Position numbers and translations under genes: made by a program. This document shows, piece after piece, positions 36,101 to 50,309 of a stretch of 64,000 nucleotides of DNA. A model generated the notes under the pieces. The model worked only from the letters and a program-made list of their open reading frames with translations, did not search any database and had not been told where the DNA came from. Location of the stretch: NCBI GenBank assembly GCA_038496675.1, contig CM076655.1, positions 23,234,118-23,298,117 on the forward strand, given 5' to 3'. Positions within the stretch are counted from its first letter, which is position 1. Each line of letters begins with the position of its first letter. The stretch is from Rachycentron canadum. Its lineage: Eukaryota > Chordata > Actinopteri > Carangiformes > Rachycentridae.

Positions 36101-39100
36101 AATTAGTTTATAAAGAAGAAGGAGGTGCTGACGGCTGTGGTCCGACAGGTGGTCTTCAATGGGGCCGGTAGAAGAACATAAAACAAGATCCCAGAAGTCA
36201 GACAACCTTTAAAAACTCAAACACGACAAGTAATATTCATTTATCCGCGAGCACATAGACAAACCCAAAACGAATCTACTGTTTTTCAGGGTCTGATTAA
36301 GACCTGGAAAATCTTTTTGACTAAAACATTAGCATCAGCTTTTACTGGATGACAATATTTATTCTAACAAGACTTAAATTTGACGACTGTGTTTGCTTGT
36401 TTAAGCTTTGGTTTCAATAAAATTAGCTTGTTTTATTGTATAATCACTGAAACAACATTGGCTTGTTTTAACTTGACCAAAGTGTTAACCTGTCAAAACT
36501 TTACCTTCACAAACTGTTTTAATCTTCTTCCATCAAGACAAAATAATCTTGTTGACGAGATTATTTTACTATTAGCTCTACCTTGTCTGTTTTCTTGAAA
36601 GAGATAAAAGTGGAGCTCTCTTCTTTCATCCTTCTCCTCATTCTTTAGTGATTCCTGTCATTTTCTGCACTAACACACGACCCTCTCCAACAGTTTTGTG
36701 AAAACATTTCAAGCAGCGACGCGTTGCCGTTAAATGGTGAAAGCGGCGAAAGAAGGAGAAGAAAAATGTCAAATATGAAACCATGTGATTACAGACTCAT
36801 CATCCTGCTGTGGTCTGACGATCAGCGAGCCAATGAGCTGTGTTATTGCTGTGTTATCTCTGCTGCTGGCCTGACAGATGACGGCTGACATGTCGGATAA
36901 CTGCGTGTGTGTGTGTTTTCAGACGTGTGTGTCACAGGTTGCCAGATCATCTTATTCTGCCTTATAGCTTCTGTGTATATGGAATTATCCCTATATGCGT
37001 GGATTTTATTATGTTGAGCACTGAATGGTACAAAGTGAGGACCCAACATTTTACCAACAAAATTGTTGACAAACTGACCTTTTTGTCAGTGTTCACAGCT
37101 TCAAAAAGCCGTTAGAGGGTGAAGACTTGTTAGGTGTGTATGTGTGTGCGAGTCCAACACAGAAAATTATGTTCTGAAGCGACAGAGAACGGAGAAATAT
37201 CCTTCATTTAAATTGAACCTTGGAAATAGATTTAATTTCAAGTAATATTCAATTCAGTGATTGAATTAAAGATTACTTACAGGCACTCTCTTTGTCTGTG
37301 ATGTATGAATGAGCCCCTGTGTGCTTAAAGAAACTTGAAGAATTCATGATAACGTACATTCATTTATATAATGTGACCTTCACTTCCTGTGTGCCTGATA
37401 GAGCACAGCCCTGTCAGTCAATAGCTAAAATAAACTTTTCCCAATGATCTACTTATCTCCTGCATGCACATCAAACACCAGTTTTTTTCTAAAATATTGT
37501 GTATACATATTGTGCAGTGGTATGTTTTTAACCCTGGACTTGTGTTGTGTGGCGTACAACAAACAAAGGAGTGGTCATTTTTGTCCTGAGGCAAATCCAA
37601 TTAAATGTATCTGTAAGACTATAAAACAAGAGAAACGCTGACTTTAAGCACTGCGGCGTAGAAGTTATTTTTCGCCTTTATTATATTGACAGTGAGAGAG
37701 AGACGGGAAGTTTGGGGACAGAGCCGAGGAATGACACGTCGGATTCGAACCTGGGTCACTGACATTAGGACTGAGCCTTAAAGGTTCACACTCTACCAGT
37801 TAATTTCAAGTTCTGACGTGCGTTATATATATATTTGTTGTTTTTTCTTATGGTTGTTTTCATTTATTTGAATTATGACAAATAAACCTTGTATCTTTGA
37901 TGAATCTTTGCACTTTTCAAAATAAGTGCATTTCTCATCTTAATAAACCATGACCCCAAACTGAGGCTCACCCTGAACCGTGAATTGACAAACATCTGTG
38001 TCTTTTTGTGTAACTACATATATATGTACCTTCATCACTAGGCTTCCGGGCGTCAGATCCTCCGATATCTCAGTGCTGTAGTCGCCCCGCCCGAACGCCG
38101 GCGTGTTGTCATTCACGTCCGTCACGTTGATGATAACCATGGTGATGTCGCTGAGGGACGACTTGCCGCGGCTTCCCTCCACAGACAGATAGTACTCCCG
38201 GGAAACTTCAAAATCCAGCGGTGCGATGAGCATCAGGAGACCTGCAGTCCACAGAGTGAACACTGAATTATTCCCGCTCAAAAGTGTAAGTAGATGCAGT
38301 TTTGGTTTGATCTGAAATGGGAAATTGACTGTACCACGACTGTGAGGCCTGTTAGATACATGATGCTTTAGTTCGCATTATTGACCGAGTGGCTGAACAC
38401 AAGTGCACTGGTGTTCTGATTTAATGTTACAGGATTTGTATTTTTAACACTCACCTCTGATACAAAACATACAGTTCACAAAGACGCCTGGAGCAGCTTT
38501 TTGAACAGAAACACAGAGGGATTTGTAAAACACATGGGGCCTCGATTTTTCTTCTATGTAGTTCTACAACCTCTTCACCTCCATCAGATTCACCAGTGGG
38601 TCCGTCATTACAAATACATGCTGCTTGGGTGAGCACTCGTCAGTCACAGAGGTCTATTTTAAATTCAAGTCGAGATCTCATGTTTTTCTTTTGAGAACTG
38701 TGGCAGGATGTGGATCAAGCTAAACACAAAGATATAGAAAGAAATAGAAAACATCTTAGGTTCAAGTCTGACTTTCACTTCGGTTTCTCATGACTTTCAG
38801 AGGCAGAAAGCACAGGACAATGTGTGATATTCTAAATTTAGATTTACAGTTACACTAATGTTCATTAAACACCAGAAGAAAAAAAAAATGGATGGATGAA
38901 AAAGGGGAAACAACAGGTTTGATGTTTACTGTTACTGGTACCAAAGGTAACCAGTCAACAAGTGCGTTGAATGAGGTGTTGACTGAGGAATGATCAACAA
39001 CTGTGGCTGTGGTCCATCCACTGATCCCTAGCTCCCGTGTCCTTGGGCAGGATATCGATCCCTCAAATTGCCTCTGATGGCTGTTCCATATGTGTGAATG

Positions 39101-42100
39101 TGTGAATGATAGGTGAATGATAATCTATATGATTTCTACATGTGTAGAAAAAAGTCCAACATGAATTTGGGCTCCGATGTAAAGCGGTTGATAAAGACTG
39201 GAAAAGCCCTGTATGAGTGCAGTCCACATAAAAAAAAACAAAAAAAAAAAAACAAATCTGGATTCACGCGCCTGGACACGACCAGATCTTAGATGAAAGA
39301 TGAGTGATTCACAATGACCTTATTCCTTACTCAGTTCTCACTGCTGCTGCTTGAGCCGTCGTCGTCACCCCCCCCCCCGTGTAAACTCCTGTTGAGCTGC
39401 TCAGCTTGAACGCCGTCATATTGGAATGCACACTGTATATTATGCAGTGACAGATGTAATATACTGTTTAAAATGGATGTTTTTATGGTACAAGCAGGCT
39501 GCTATGAATGATAATATCCACCATAAGTCAAACACACAGAGTGTGTGTGGTATCATGTGACATATCTAGTGAACTCTCACTTTTGTCAGCTCAGTGAAGC
39601 TGTGAGTTTAACCTTTCAGGAACTATAAATCTCCCCACAGCTGGCTGCTGTCTCCATGTGTTATCTGTCATCCACATGTGAAGTCGAACCTCAGTTTATG
39701 GCGGCGATAAAAGAGGCGTCGGAGCTCTTAAAGGGATATGCTGTGTTACGCTGCGTCCTGTCCACTCTCCGTTTGTTATTGACTCACTCCTCTCAGTCCA
39801 GATGAGCAGAGGTCCTCATTTATCTGACCTGTTGTAAACCTGCTGAGCTCTAACACATCGATCTCTCTTCCTCCTCCGGCCATTTCAACAGCCGCGTTAT
39901 TGAATGTTTGGTTAGAAGCTCTGGATTGGTCAGAAATGACATGTCTCTGCACTGGAGGAGGGACAAAAACAATACTTTATTATTAATACTGTTATTAAAG
40001 AGCGGCTCTGTTACTAGATTTGAAAACATTATAGTCTGTGATCACATCTATTTAAAAAATGATTTTACAATTAATTAAATGATCAATAATTAAGGATACA
40101 TTTTCAAACAAAATGTATTTTATCCATTTATTTATTTGTTTGTTTGTATTTTTTATTTTAATTTTATGAACCAAGTGCTAAAATGTCACTTTCAGTGTCT
40201 CCAGTAACTGTCTTTTTTTCTTCTTCCACAATTTAACATTTCAGCTTTTTGTCAATATTATTTCAGGCCTTTATCTGAAGTTCATCCCACTGAAACTGAA
40301 TGAATAAGAAACTATGACAGATTTAACACCGGAAGAAACAGATCTGAGGAGGATAATCCTGACAATATTCTGTATTTTCTTATTGTCAACAAATCCCATG
40401 AAAAGACCAGAACCAACAATGAAGGTATGGGACTAATACGTGTGTCTGATGCACCGTTCTCCTCTCAGCCAGGGATTTCTACTGTTTCCAAAAATGATTA
40501 AAAACTCCTGAGTGAGCCGCACTTCTTCAGCTCCTTCATGACCACAATCACAGACTGTAGCTTATTCTGTCTCACTGATCTGATGCCACAAATCTGGATT
40601 AATCCACTGCTGAAAATAGCCCCCATCAAATGCACTATTTCCTCCTGGTTGAGTATCATTTACTAAAACCACTGAGCATTTTTGAATGAAACTATACATT
40701 TGTAAATCCTAGTTGTTTTCAGTCTTTTGGGGATTTGTTGACAGCAGCTTTATCCTTTAAGAAAGAAGAATTCCCTCTGCTCAGTCATCACCTGTTGGAT
40801 TAAAACACATCAGCTCAGAGGAAAATGACATGTTTGAATTTAACAGAGGAATGGTTGTGTCACATTGGAGCTCTATTAGTCATCACTCTTCTTCTCTCTT
40901 TGCTCAAGCACAGTCTGTCTAACACCTTCCTGTACCTCTCAGTCCTCCCCCTCCTGTCTTCCTCCCTTTATAATGAAACCTGACTCACCCCTAACTCCCA
41001 TCCAATTGTCATTTTTGCTCAGTTGCAGACAAACCAGTTGTAAACATGTATTTTATGCCCTGTTGAAAGTGCCACAACCTGCTTTATTAGATTTCATCAG
41101 TCAGAAGATTAACTAACTTTTTATCTTTATCATGCTGAACTAATTCAGAGATTCTGAGGCGACAGGTTTCCTCTGTCAGTGGGTTCATCGTACCACACAG
41201 TTTGGATCTGTCGGCGGCTGCTGCTCGTCGTACCCAGCAGAGTGTGTGGGTGAAACACCCACAGCCTATTTTCCTGGGCTGCCAGCCAGTCTCTTGAACC
41301 TCACTTCATTAAAGACAAAACAAAATGGGATCCAACAAAAACAACCATCTACCATCTCCCTCAAACTAAACACCTCCAGGTTTCAACAAGTAAATTATTT
41401 GCACCTCGTACACACAGTGCAGATCTCACTTTATTGATTTCTCTGAGATCACAGAGATTTGCACAGCCAGCCTGAGTCAGAATGATCCAAGCTGTTATTT
41501 ATTCATTCGTTTATTTTATTTTTTTTTACCTTCTTCTACTGAGAAACGGCTGGATGAGCCCCAGTTTTTCCCATTAATCTCATTTACACTCCTATGTCTT
41601 TCCTGGCCACTGCATCCAAAACCACTCAAATATCACAGAGCGGCTCGACTGCTGATTGAATATTGAAGCACAAACTCAGGTTTGAGTGAGAGCTCACACT
41701 TAGCTCACAAACAGGATGAATAACACCTTCTACATTCACATCACCTTTGAGTCACATCTGACTCATAGTTATGAGGATCTGGTCCAAAGTAACACAAGTT
41801 AAAGGTTTGTATCAACTACACGTCAAATCCCCAAACTGAAGATAACTGTTGAACCAAAACCAAAAATGAAAGTATTGTGTGTGTTTTAAAAGCCTGTTGT
41901 TTCTTATTCTTCTAAAATAAAACAAATTATTCAAACACCAAATGGACTAATCCTCCCATTTCAGTGACCAACTGAAATCTAAAATACATAGAAAAACTAA
42001 AACTATATTGATGTTATTTTTATGTTATTATTACACTACATTTTTTTACACATTATGAATTATATGTTTAAACTGGAGGAAGATTTTGGTTTTTGGTGGC

Positions 42101-45100
42101 CTGGACATTAATATTAGGGAAACGTCAGTGGCAGCTCACAGCCGCTCCAGGACGAAAACTGCTTCATTCAGTGTTTTTAACGGTTTTAGTCACCAGGTCT
42201 GTTTGAGGAGGAGACCTCTGTGGTTAATTCAGCTCCAGGTAAAAACCTCCTGAACCACTGACACTGTCTTTTGTTGTTGTTTTGACTGAGAGACCTGTTC
42301 TGTTGGATTAGTCCTTTCTTTTAGTCGAGAATTGATGCCCTCTAGTCTGGTCATGAAGCTGCGACCATTTTATTTTCTTATTATGGGTGTGTGTCGTCAG
42401 CTGGAGACTTTGACGAGGCACACAGATTAGTAGTATATTTTTCTTACGCTCATGTTGTTTCTTTTATTCTTGGCTATAAAAAAACCCCCATAAAAACAGA
42501 AGAGCCGACCTCAGCTGAGAACCTTAGAGAAATTCAAAATGCCTTCTGACACATAAACACATCTCTGCCTTTGGCAAAGAAGTGAAAGTGTCCCCATCGA
42601 CCTTTAACCCCTTCCAACACTTGTCACGGCTGCACGTTCACAAAGCTCCTTTTGTTCCACAAACACAACACAACTGTGCCCTTTTGTAATGTTGCTGGAC
42701 ATCGTTTCCATTAGAACATTTCCCTCCACATTCACACGTGAACTTCATGCTCTTCTTTGGTGACAGTGCAGGTAATTATGCTAATGTGTGAGATTTACTG
42801 TAGCTGCTAAAATCATGCATTTTGTGTCTTAAATACAAACAGAGATGTGGTTTGTGTTAGTGCTGCTCGTGCTCCTCCCTGTCAATATGGGCTCCTATCT
42901 GTGTTTTGTGTTTTGCTTCACAGCGTGAAGCAACTTCTCAGAAAGAGGAAACTGGGTTAAGGTGATTTGTCACTGTCAATTTAAATGGCTCTTTCCTACA
43001 CATCTTATTGTGTACACACACAAACACACACGATCAAGTGCAGGCTTTACAAACTCAAACTGAAAACTTTTAAATGCTTAAGTTGATTCAACCTGACTGA
43101 AATAAACTTTTCTTGGACTGTCCACAGTAACAAAACACAAGGACGCACGTTAGCACGATGTGTTCCTTCACACTTCACACCATCATTTCTGATTTTATTG
43201 TTCAAAACAAACATGGCTGTGTATAACCGACAGGGCAGCGGGTGATAAAACACAGCTTGTACAAAGTCACACGTTCGAGTCCAGCTACCGTCCTCATCTG
43301 AATTTAATCCCAGCTCTGGCCTCAAACCTCGCTCCTACTCAACGTGATGTTTTCGACTTCTCCAGATCCATAATTAGGAGCCAGCAGGTGTTTCCTCTTT
43401 ACATGGGACTCAGCGTTGTGTACTGAAGTGTATCAGTATAGTGTGTTTGTTTCCTATTCGTTATGCCGTATGATTCTTCTCCTGTAGCTGAGATAATTAA
43501 AACCTTCCACGTAAAATAGAGATTTTCTCCAGCACCTCGTCTCAGTGCTGATCAGGAATCTGAAGCAGAGCAGTCGCTGCAGTCACGTTCATTAATTCAA
43601 TGTTACCTTATCAAGGACAAGTACTTGTACTACTTTGCAATGTTCGGCCTTAGATGAGCTGCATAAAACTAAATGAACCAGATCATTTGTGACTGATCCC
43701 TCTTTAAAGGCTGTTTCGCTTTGAATCTAAAATGTTCCCAGTCAGGATCCAGGTTCAGGTCAGTTGGTTGATACAAAAACCTTTGTGTCCAAATGAGGAT
43801 TTACTAAAGGGCACCTTACTCGGTGGATGTACCTCATGCCACTGAGCCAGAAACCATGAAGGGAAGCGGCTGGTCTCTGAGGAACTGAGGAAAAGGAGGC
43901 TCATTATTTATGCAATTCTATGATATCATATTTATATGATTTATATATTTAATATGATCAAATTTAATCAAAACCTAACTTGGCAGCATTTTGTTCCAGA
44001 GAGCAAGAAACTACTGAGCCTTCACCACTTATCTGTGCAGGGTGGTGGGGGGCTGGAGCCGACCCCAGCTGACGATGTGTGAGGGAGCGGGGTCATGTCT
44101 ATCACCGGCCAACATATAGAGACAAACAACCACTCGCACTCACTCCTACGGGCGATTTAGAGTCACCAATTAACCTAATGAGCAGGTCTTGGGGGCTGGA
44201 GGCTCAGGGAGAACATGCAAGCTCCACAAGGGCCCCAGGCCGGGGGTTTGAACCTCCTGCATCAGAAACGTGCAGGAGAAAAACCACCGGCCTGATTACG
44301 TCCCGGTGTAACATGAGATCCTCTACAGCAGCTACACGGATGCGTCGCGTGTAACCAAATACAAAAACTTCACAAAAAAAAAAAAGCAATATTTCTACTG
44401 ACAGTGATAATAACACGTGACAAATGTTTTCCATTTTCAATGCTTCATATTCCACCGTTCATCACTGTGAGTCGGTGCCTCGGATGTGTGGGGTTGACAC
44501 CGAAACCCGATCCACGCAGAGACAAACATGCCTGCGATTCACCGACACGTTTACGCCATCATGTTGGGTAAACCTGGCGTCTGCAGCATCGACTGCAGCG
44601 TGTCAAGTGTTTCGTGCCAGATACCGTTTACAACTGCAGCCTTTCCAGATGACGCAGAGCATCCATCATTTATTTATCTAATATTTAATCATTCTGTGGA
44701 CATCAAAAAACCAAACTCATAAATTATCAGCAGTGGTCTCAACAAGCCAGTGAGTCATCGTCTTGAAGAGGATGGAAAAAATAAAAAAAAAGAATTAATA
44801 TTTAATTTTGACAAAAACAAAGAAAACTTTCTTCTGTCTGCGTTTTAATCAACTTTGTGATAAACCAAATCCCTCTCAGCCTGTGATAATGAGAGAGCAG
44901 GCAAGGCAATTTTATTTGTGTAGCACAGCTTGTCTCAAAGGGCTTTACACAGCATCATAAGAACATCCTCTGCCCTTAGACCCTCACATCAACTGAGGAG
45001 CAGCTCCTGACATCAACACAAACAAATGTCCCGTTCTTAAAACAGCGCCGCGTCACGGCTGCACTTCATCATCTGATTATACGAATTAGCACCGATTCAA

Positions 45101-48100
45101 CCAACATTTTCTATCAAGGCTCTTTCAACATTTACCTTCTGCAGATTGGTTAAAAATGTCACAGATCGTTCATTTCAGTGCGAGGAGCCGAGATCAAATT
45201 TAAATCGAACCTCAACTTCCCAGCAAATAAATAAATAAATCCATGTGGGACTTTTTCCCCCTCTTTAATTCTCAGGCCTTTCACTTCAACTGAATCCACT
45301 GATTTAAATTTCAGCAAATTATTTCTAACCTAAACTTCACCATCTGAATCCTGAGGCTGTGAAGTTCCCTTTTTGTCCAGGTGGGAAGGTTGTTCCGAGT
45401 TTGACCCTGAATGAACTTAAAGGGGAAAGTCTGACATATTTCAGAGAGCAAACAACCAACTGTTCATGATCTAATCAGGTTTATCCATCAGAATATGACT
45501 TAATCTCTGCTTTTACTGTTCATCATTAAAGATACAGTGATGAATGTCGTCATATTCTTAATAATGTAATCGGTGGAAAAGCAGCTGCCACCATATTTAT
45601 TGTGTAATAATAGACTGTATATAAATAAGCTTGTATTCTATATAGTGGCCATCAGGGGGCGACTCCACTGGTCAGATTGTATTGAAATCGATAGGAAAAT
45701 GTCTTTAGTTCTCACCTTATTTATCACATTTCCCTAATGGGTTTATGGTCTCAGTCTCTGGTTTCAAGTCTTCTTCAACATGATTGATGGTCCTATTTGG
45801 AGTAAAATAGACCCTAAAGCAAGGTATGAGTTAGGGGACGTGGTTACTGTGTGAGTGACAGACTGTACCACCCAATCAGGATAGAGTACAGAGCAGGTCA
45901 GATCCACCCCCCACTCTTCCTCAGCTCCACCTTCTCCTCCAAAAATGGTTTCTTCTGGTTTCAAAAAACCAAGATGGCGATGGTGACGTCACAGTGGGGC
46001 AACGCTTGGTATTAATAGAGACTTGATCCATCTATAGTTAAAATCAACAGTCCTGACTCTGACCATTCCCTGGGCAGTGGTGTGAGCTGGTTATACTGGG
46101 ATCTGTTTTCATTGCTGTCTCTGACTCTGCAGTTCAGACTTTCTTTGAATGTACTGTACATTGACAGTGACATAACGTAATTATATATATTATATATATT
46201 ATTATATGTATTATATATATACAAATAAAACCTTAAATTAGAATTTGAAAAAAAAAAAAAAAAGAAAACACAGCTGGACACCTGAGTTAGTGTTTCAGGT
46301 CCTTGTGTAACTAAAGAGAGGAAACAAAGAGGAAGGGAAAATGCAATGAGAGAGTGTGTGTTTGTGTGTATGTGTGTGTGCATATACGCTGTGTGCTAGG
46401 ATGATCTGCAGATATATTAATTAGTGGAAGCTAGAGAGCGAGAACAGCAGAAATCCTACACTGAAAAGTTCTCTCTTATCTTCCTGTCCTGACTTTCACA
46501 TTAAAGGTATCACAGTAGATTTCCAAAGCAAATCAACAAGGTCTCGCCTTTAATGAACCCTGTTAACTCAACACCAAAGGTTTAACAACAAACTGCATCT
46601 GCTGTGATTATTTTATACCATCATCAAACTGCCTGAAGTTCATATTCCTCGGTCTGGTCATTCATGCAATCAGCGGCCTTTTCATAGCCCTTTTTGATTT
46701 CTAGTTCAATGTGTCTCATGAATAAATAGAAATCTTCAGCCCAAACACGATGGCAGGAATATCAAGAACCTTGCTAAATTGAAGTTATTCCTGCAAACAT
46801 CTGTTTATTCTTCCAGCTTAGTTTTTCTTTGGCTGCCGGGTTCAGCTGGAGGTTTTGATCGCCACGCCCCGGCTGTTCAAAGTTTTACACCCTCTGCTCT
46901 GCCCGAATAATGAGACCACATGCGGTGGGCAGTGATCAATGAGTGTGGTTCTTCTGACCAGCTGGTCTTTAATGATTTATTGGCAGTAAGCCATGAGACG
47001 GTCCCTCGCAGTCCAAAGGGCAGACTGCAGTTCACTTCCAAACTCAGCAAGTTTTCAATCCAGCAGGGGACAGAGCACAAACTTTAGGTCAGATGCTCAC
47101 TTCCCTAACTCCAACTTTATTTTTCAAAACAAAAGGACGCTGGGGTTAATTTTGTCAGAAGCGTCATCATGTCACTGAACTATGATAAAGAGAATAACTC
47201 TTTTAAATCCAAATACAGGCAGGAAGCAAACATCCTCTAAATATTAGTTAAATATTTAAATCATCTTTACTTTACATCATTACTGTTTGTGATCACAGGG
47301 ACATACTGCAAATGTTTCTTGACAATCTAAAGTTTGTTTATCTGCAGTGTGGCTGAAAAACCTTATCATCATTCAATATGCAACTCAGCTGCAAAACCTC
47401 CAACATGTTCAACTTCTTAATATTTAAATACATGAACATGAACATGGAGACGTCCACCAGCTAAAGTTTGGTGTTTTGTTTTTTTTTTGGTGTAATTAAG
47501 GCAAAATTGAATGGATATAGTTTTATATAGTTTCGTCATAACTACAAGGGTCTGATGACATGAACGCTTGAAAGGAATTAACACGTCTCTACTATATTCA
47601 ACCACGAGGTGAAACCACACTTGAAGACTTTTGAACCTTGGTTCCAATACGACCATAAGTATTTAACTGATTTCACACCAGGCTTCTCCTTGACCAGATG
47701 TGCACATCTGCACATAAAGTGTGAGAAAGAAGGATTAAAAACTATCCTAACCTGTTTGTGAGTCCAGCTGGAACCGTCCGTCCTCATTGCCAGAGATGAT
47801 GCGATACACAACAGCATCAGGCCCTCCGCCGTCTCTGGTGAGGGCAGAAACACTCAACACCTCTGATCCTACAGCTAAGGATTCTGGGAGTTGGGCGGTG
47901 TACTCAGAGCTCAGGAAGACAGGCTGGTAGTCGTCCAGCGAGACCACATCCACCGTCACGGTGGCGACGGAGTAGAGGTGACGGGGCAGACCGCGGTCGG
48001 TGGCTTTCACCTTGAGCTCGAAGGTGGGCGGGGTGTCAGGGGTCAGAGGTCGCTCCAGCCGCAGGATCCCTGAAAACTCGTCCAGGGAGAAGTAACCGCT

Positions 48101-49187
48101 GTCGCCTGCCAGGAGGGAGTACTTCACCTCAGAGTTTATACCTGGAGAACAAATACAGAAAGAGATAAACTGTTAATAACAAAATAAAATTCAAACTAGA
48201 AATTGACCAGCAGCAACGCAAGATTCATTCTGTTTGATTATTTTGCCTAAAAAGGAACCAATAACATTTCTAATTTGACATTGTGTTGGGTTTTAGTCAT
48301 TTGATGTGAGCGGATCCTGGCACCTGGAGGGAAAACAAATTAAAGAAGCTGTTACACAACCACTTTGATATAAAGTCAGGACAAGATGCCAAAGTACAGA
48401 GGAACTTTCAACACAACACAGCAATAAAAAGTTTATGAACTTTCGTGTGTGTCAGCAAGCGACGATGGTTAAAAAATACTGGATACACTTCAAGTGAAAT
48501 GATCATCAGTGTTTAATGAAGTTTAGTAAATTTAGATCAGATCCAGTAGATAAAACTCTTTCTTCACACACAATTAGTGAGTGTAAGAAAAACAACTTTG
48601 CATAATCACAAAAATGTCCATATGTCAGACACGATGTTGGCAAAACTTGAAGTTATGAGGTGTCATGCGGCTTCCTGTCGTCTGATCTATGTTGGTTTGT
48701 ATGATGCAGATATTGTGGAGCAATTAAGGACGAGTGCTGAAATGTCTTTGGACGGACTAGAATAATTATTTAAAAGTTGGAGTGAAACTAAATCCAAAAT
48801 AACCTCAAAGAGATTTATCACTTTTGGAGCATAGAAGTGCTCTGAAGATTTTCTGTCCAATCTGTCGACTGAATTTGATTGTGGTGTTTGACAAAAGGTC
48901 AGAGGATCAAAACTGAGAGGAGTGAGTGCAACTGGGACCATGAATATTCAGAGCAAACTTAATGACAATCTGGTCATTAGATGATTAGATGTCTTCTTCT
49001 AGGCTGAAGTATTGCACAGATGGAAAGAGGGACAGGTGGAGCCATTAAATAACTACCCTGCAGAAAAGTTATAATTATCGAGACATGAGGTCGGTTAACG
49101 CACAACTGGTAACGCAAGACCTGATGATGATCTGTACTGTGGGAGAGTCACTTTAAACCTGGAAGTCTGCACAACACTGCACCTCAG

Positions 49188-49259
<72 letters not shown>

Positions 49260-50254
49260 CTGTGGCTCTTAAATGAGAATCGATTATTATTGAGGAAAAC
49301 CATGAAGCTGTGATGCTTCTTCTCATTTATTACTTTTACCTGATCCTGTTAAAAAATACTCTAAACCAGTGGTTCCCAACCTGTGGGCCAGGGCTCAATG
49401 GAGGGTCGTGAAGGCACTGCAACAGTGCAATGGTGATGTGATTATAAAAAAAAAAAAAATCAAACATGTAAAACATTAAAAATGTTGAAATGCTTTTTTT
49501 TTGGCATCTTAAGTCAAATCCCTGTGATAAGCCAATGACTGGAACTTTTATGTTGAACGTGTAACCTGTTGGCTTTTGCTCTACGAGATCATGAGCTACA
49601 GCATTTGGGAACGTCTGTTTTTGGATAATAACACAGACTAAAGGGAGTGCCGTGACTAAGGGTTAACTATTTAACTCAGACAAAGCTTTCACAAACAGGT
49701 GGTTTAACTCTGACAAGCCTCGGGGGGAAGTGGTGACTTTGTCCAAGAGTTAATCAAACTTATTGGCCTAAAGGCGGCGCTATGCTCAAATGCCAACTCT
49801 TCAAATCATTGAGTGCAGCTGTGGTCTCACTTCATGATTCTTGTTATTGGTAGTTTCTCTCTTTCCTAATTTTTCCTGAGAGACAAAACACCAAAAAAAA
49901 TAAGGAATCTAAATCTGAAAAATACTAACTGCTCTGACAAGTTTCACTCTGAATGTGCGAGGAAAGTATCGTGTTGATTATACATTTGCCTTATTACAAA
50001 TTTATCCACATATTTTTGTGTTTCATACAAATGATTTAAACATCTGATTCTAATCTGATTCAACAGCTTCCCTTCTTTCTCTTTTCTATCTCAATCTGGA
50101 AACGTGTTTTAGATCAATTTCTTTGGCAAAAAAAAAAAAAGATTCGTCATTCATCATTGTTTTCTGTGAGAAAGTTGACAGTGAGAACGACGACAAGCTG
50201 CTGCACATCTGAAGGAGTGGCTGACCTGTTCTGTCTGCTCCTGTTTCCCTACCC

Positions 50255-50309
<55 letters not shown>

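Larger units (their letters stand above)
38242..47751 (-). other. fat2 intron between exons w7 and w8 (9.5 kb, the longest)
   Basis: No nested gene is visible on either strand. It carries a SINE at 39005-39254, a dispersed repeat at 44024-44290, a LINE/SINE-type tail at 44899-45030, a repeat copy at 45611-46010 and an AT microsatellite at 46179-46221. Confidence 0.75.

Noticed and set aside
44079..44455. Plus- and minus-strand frames of 83-91 codons
   Set aside because: They fall in a dispersed repeat common in fish.
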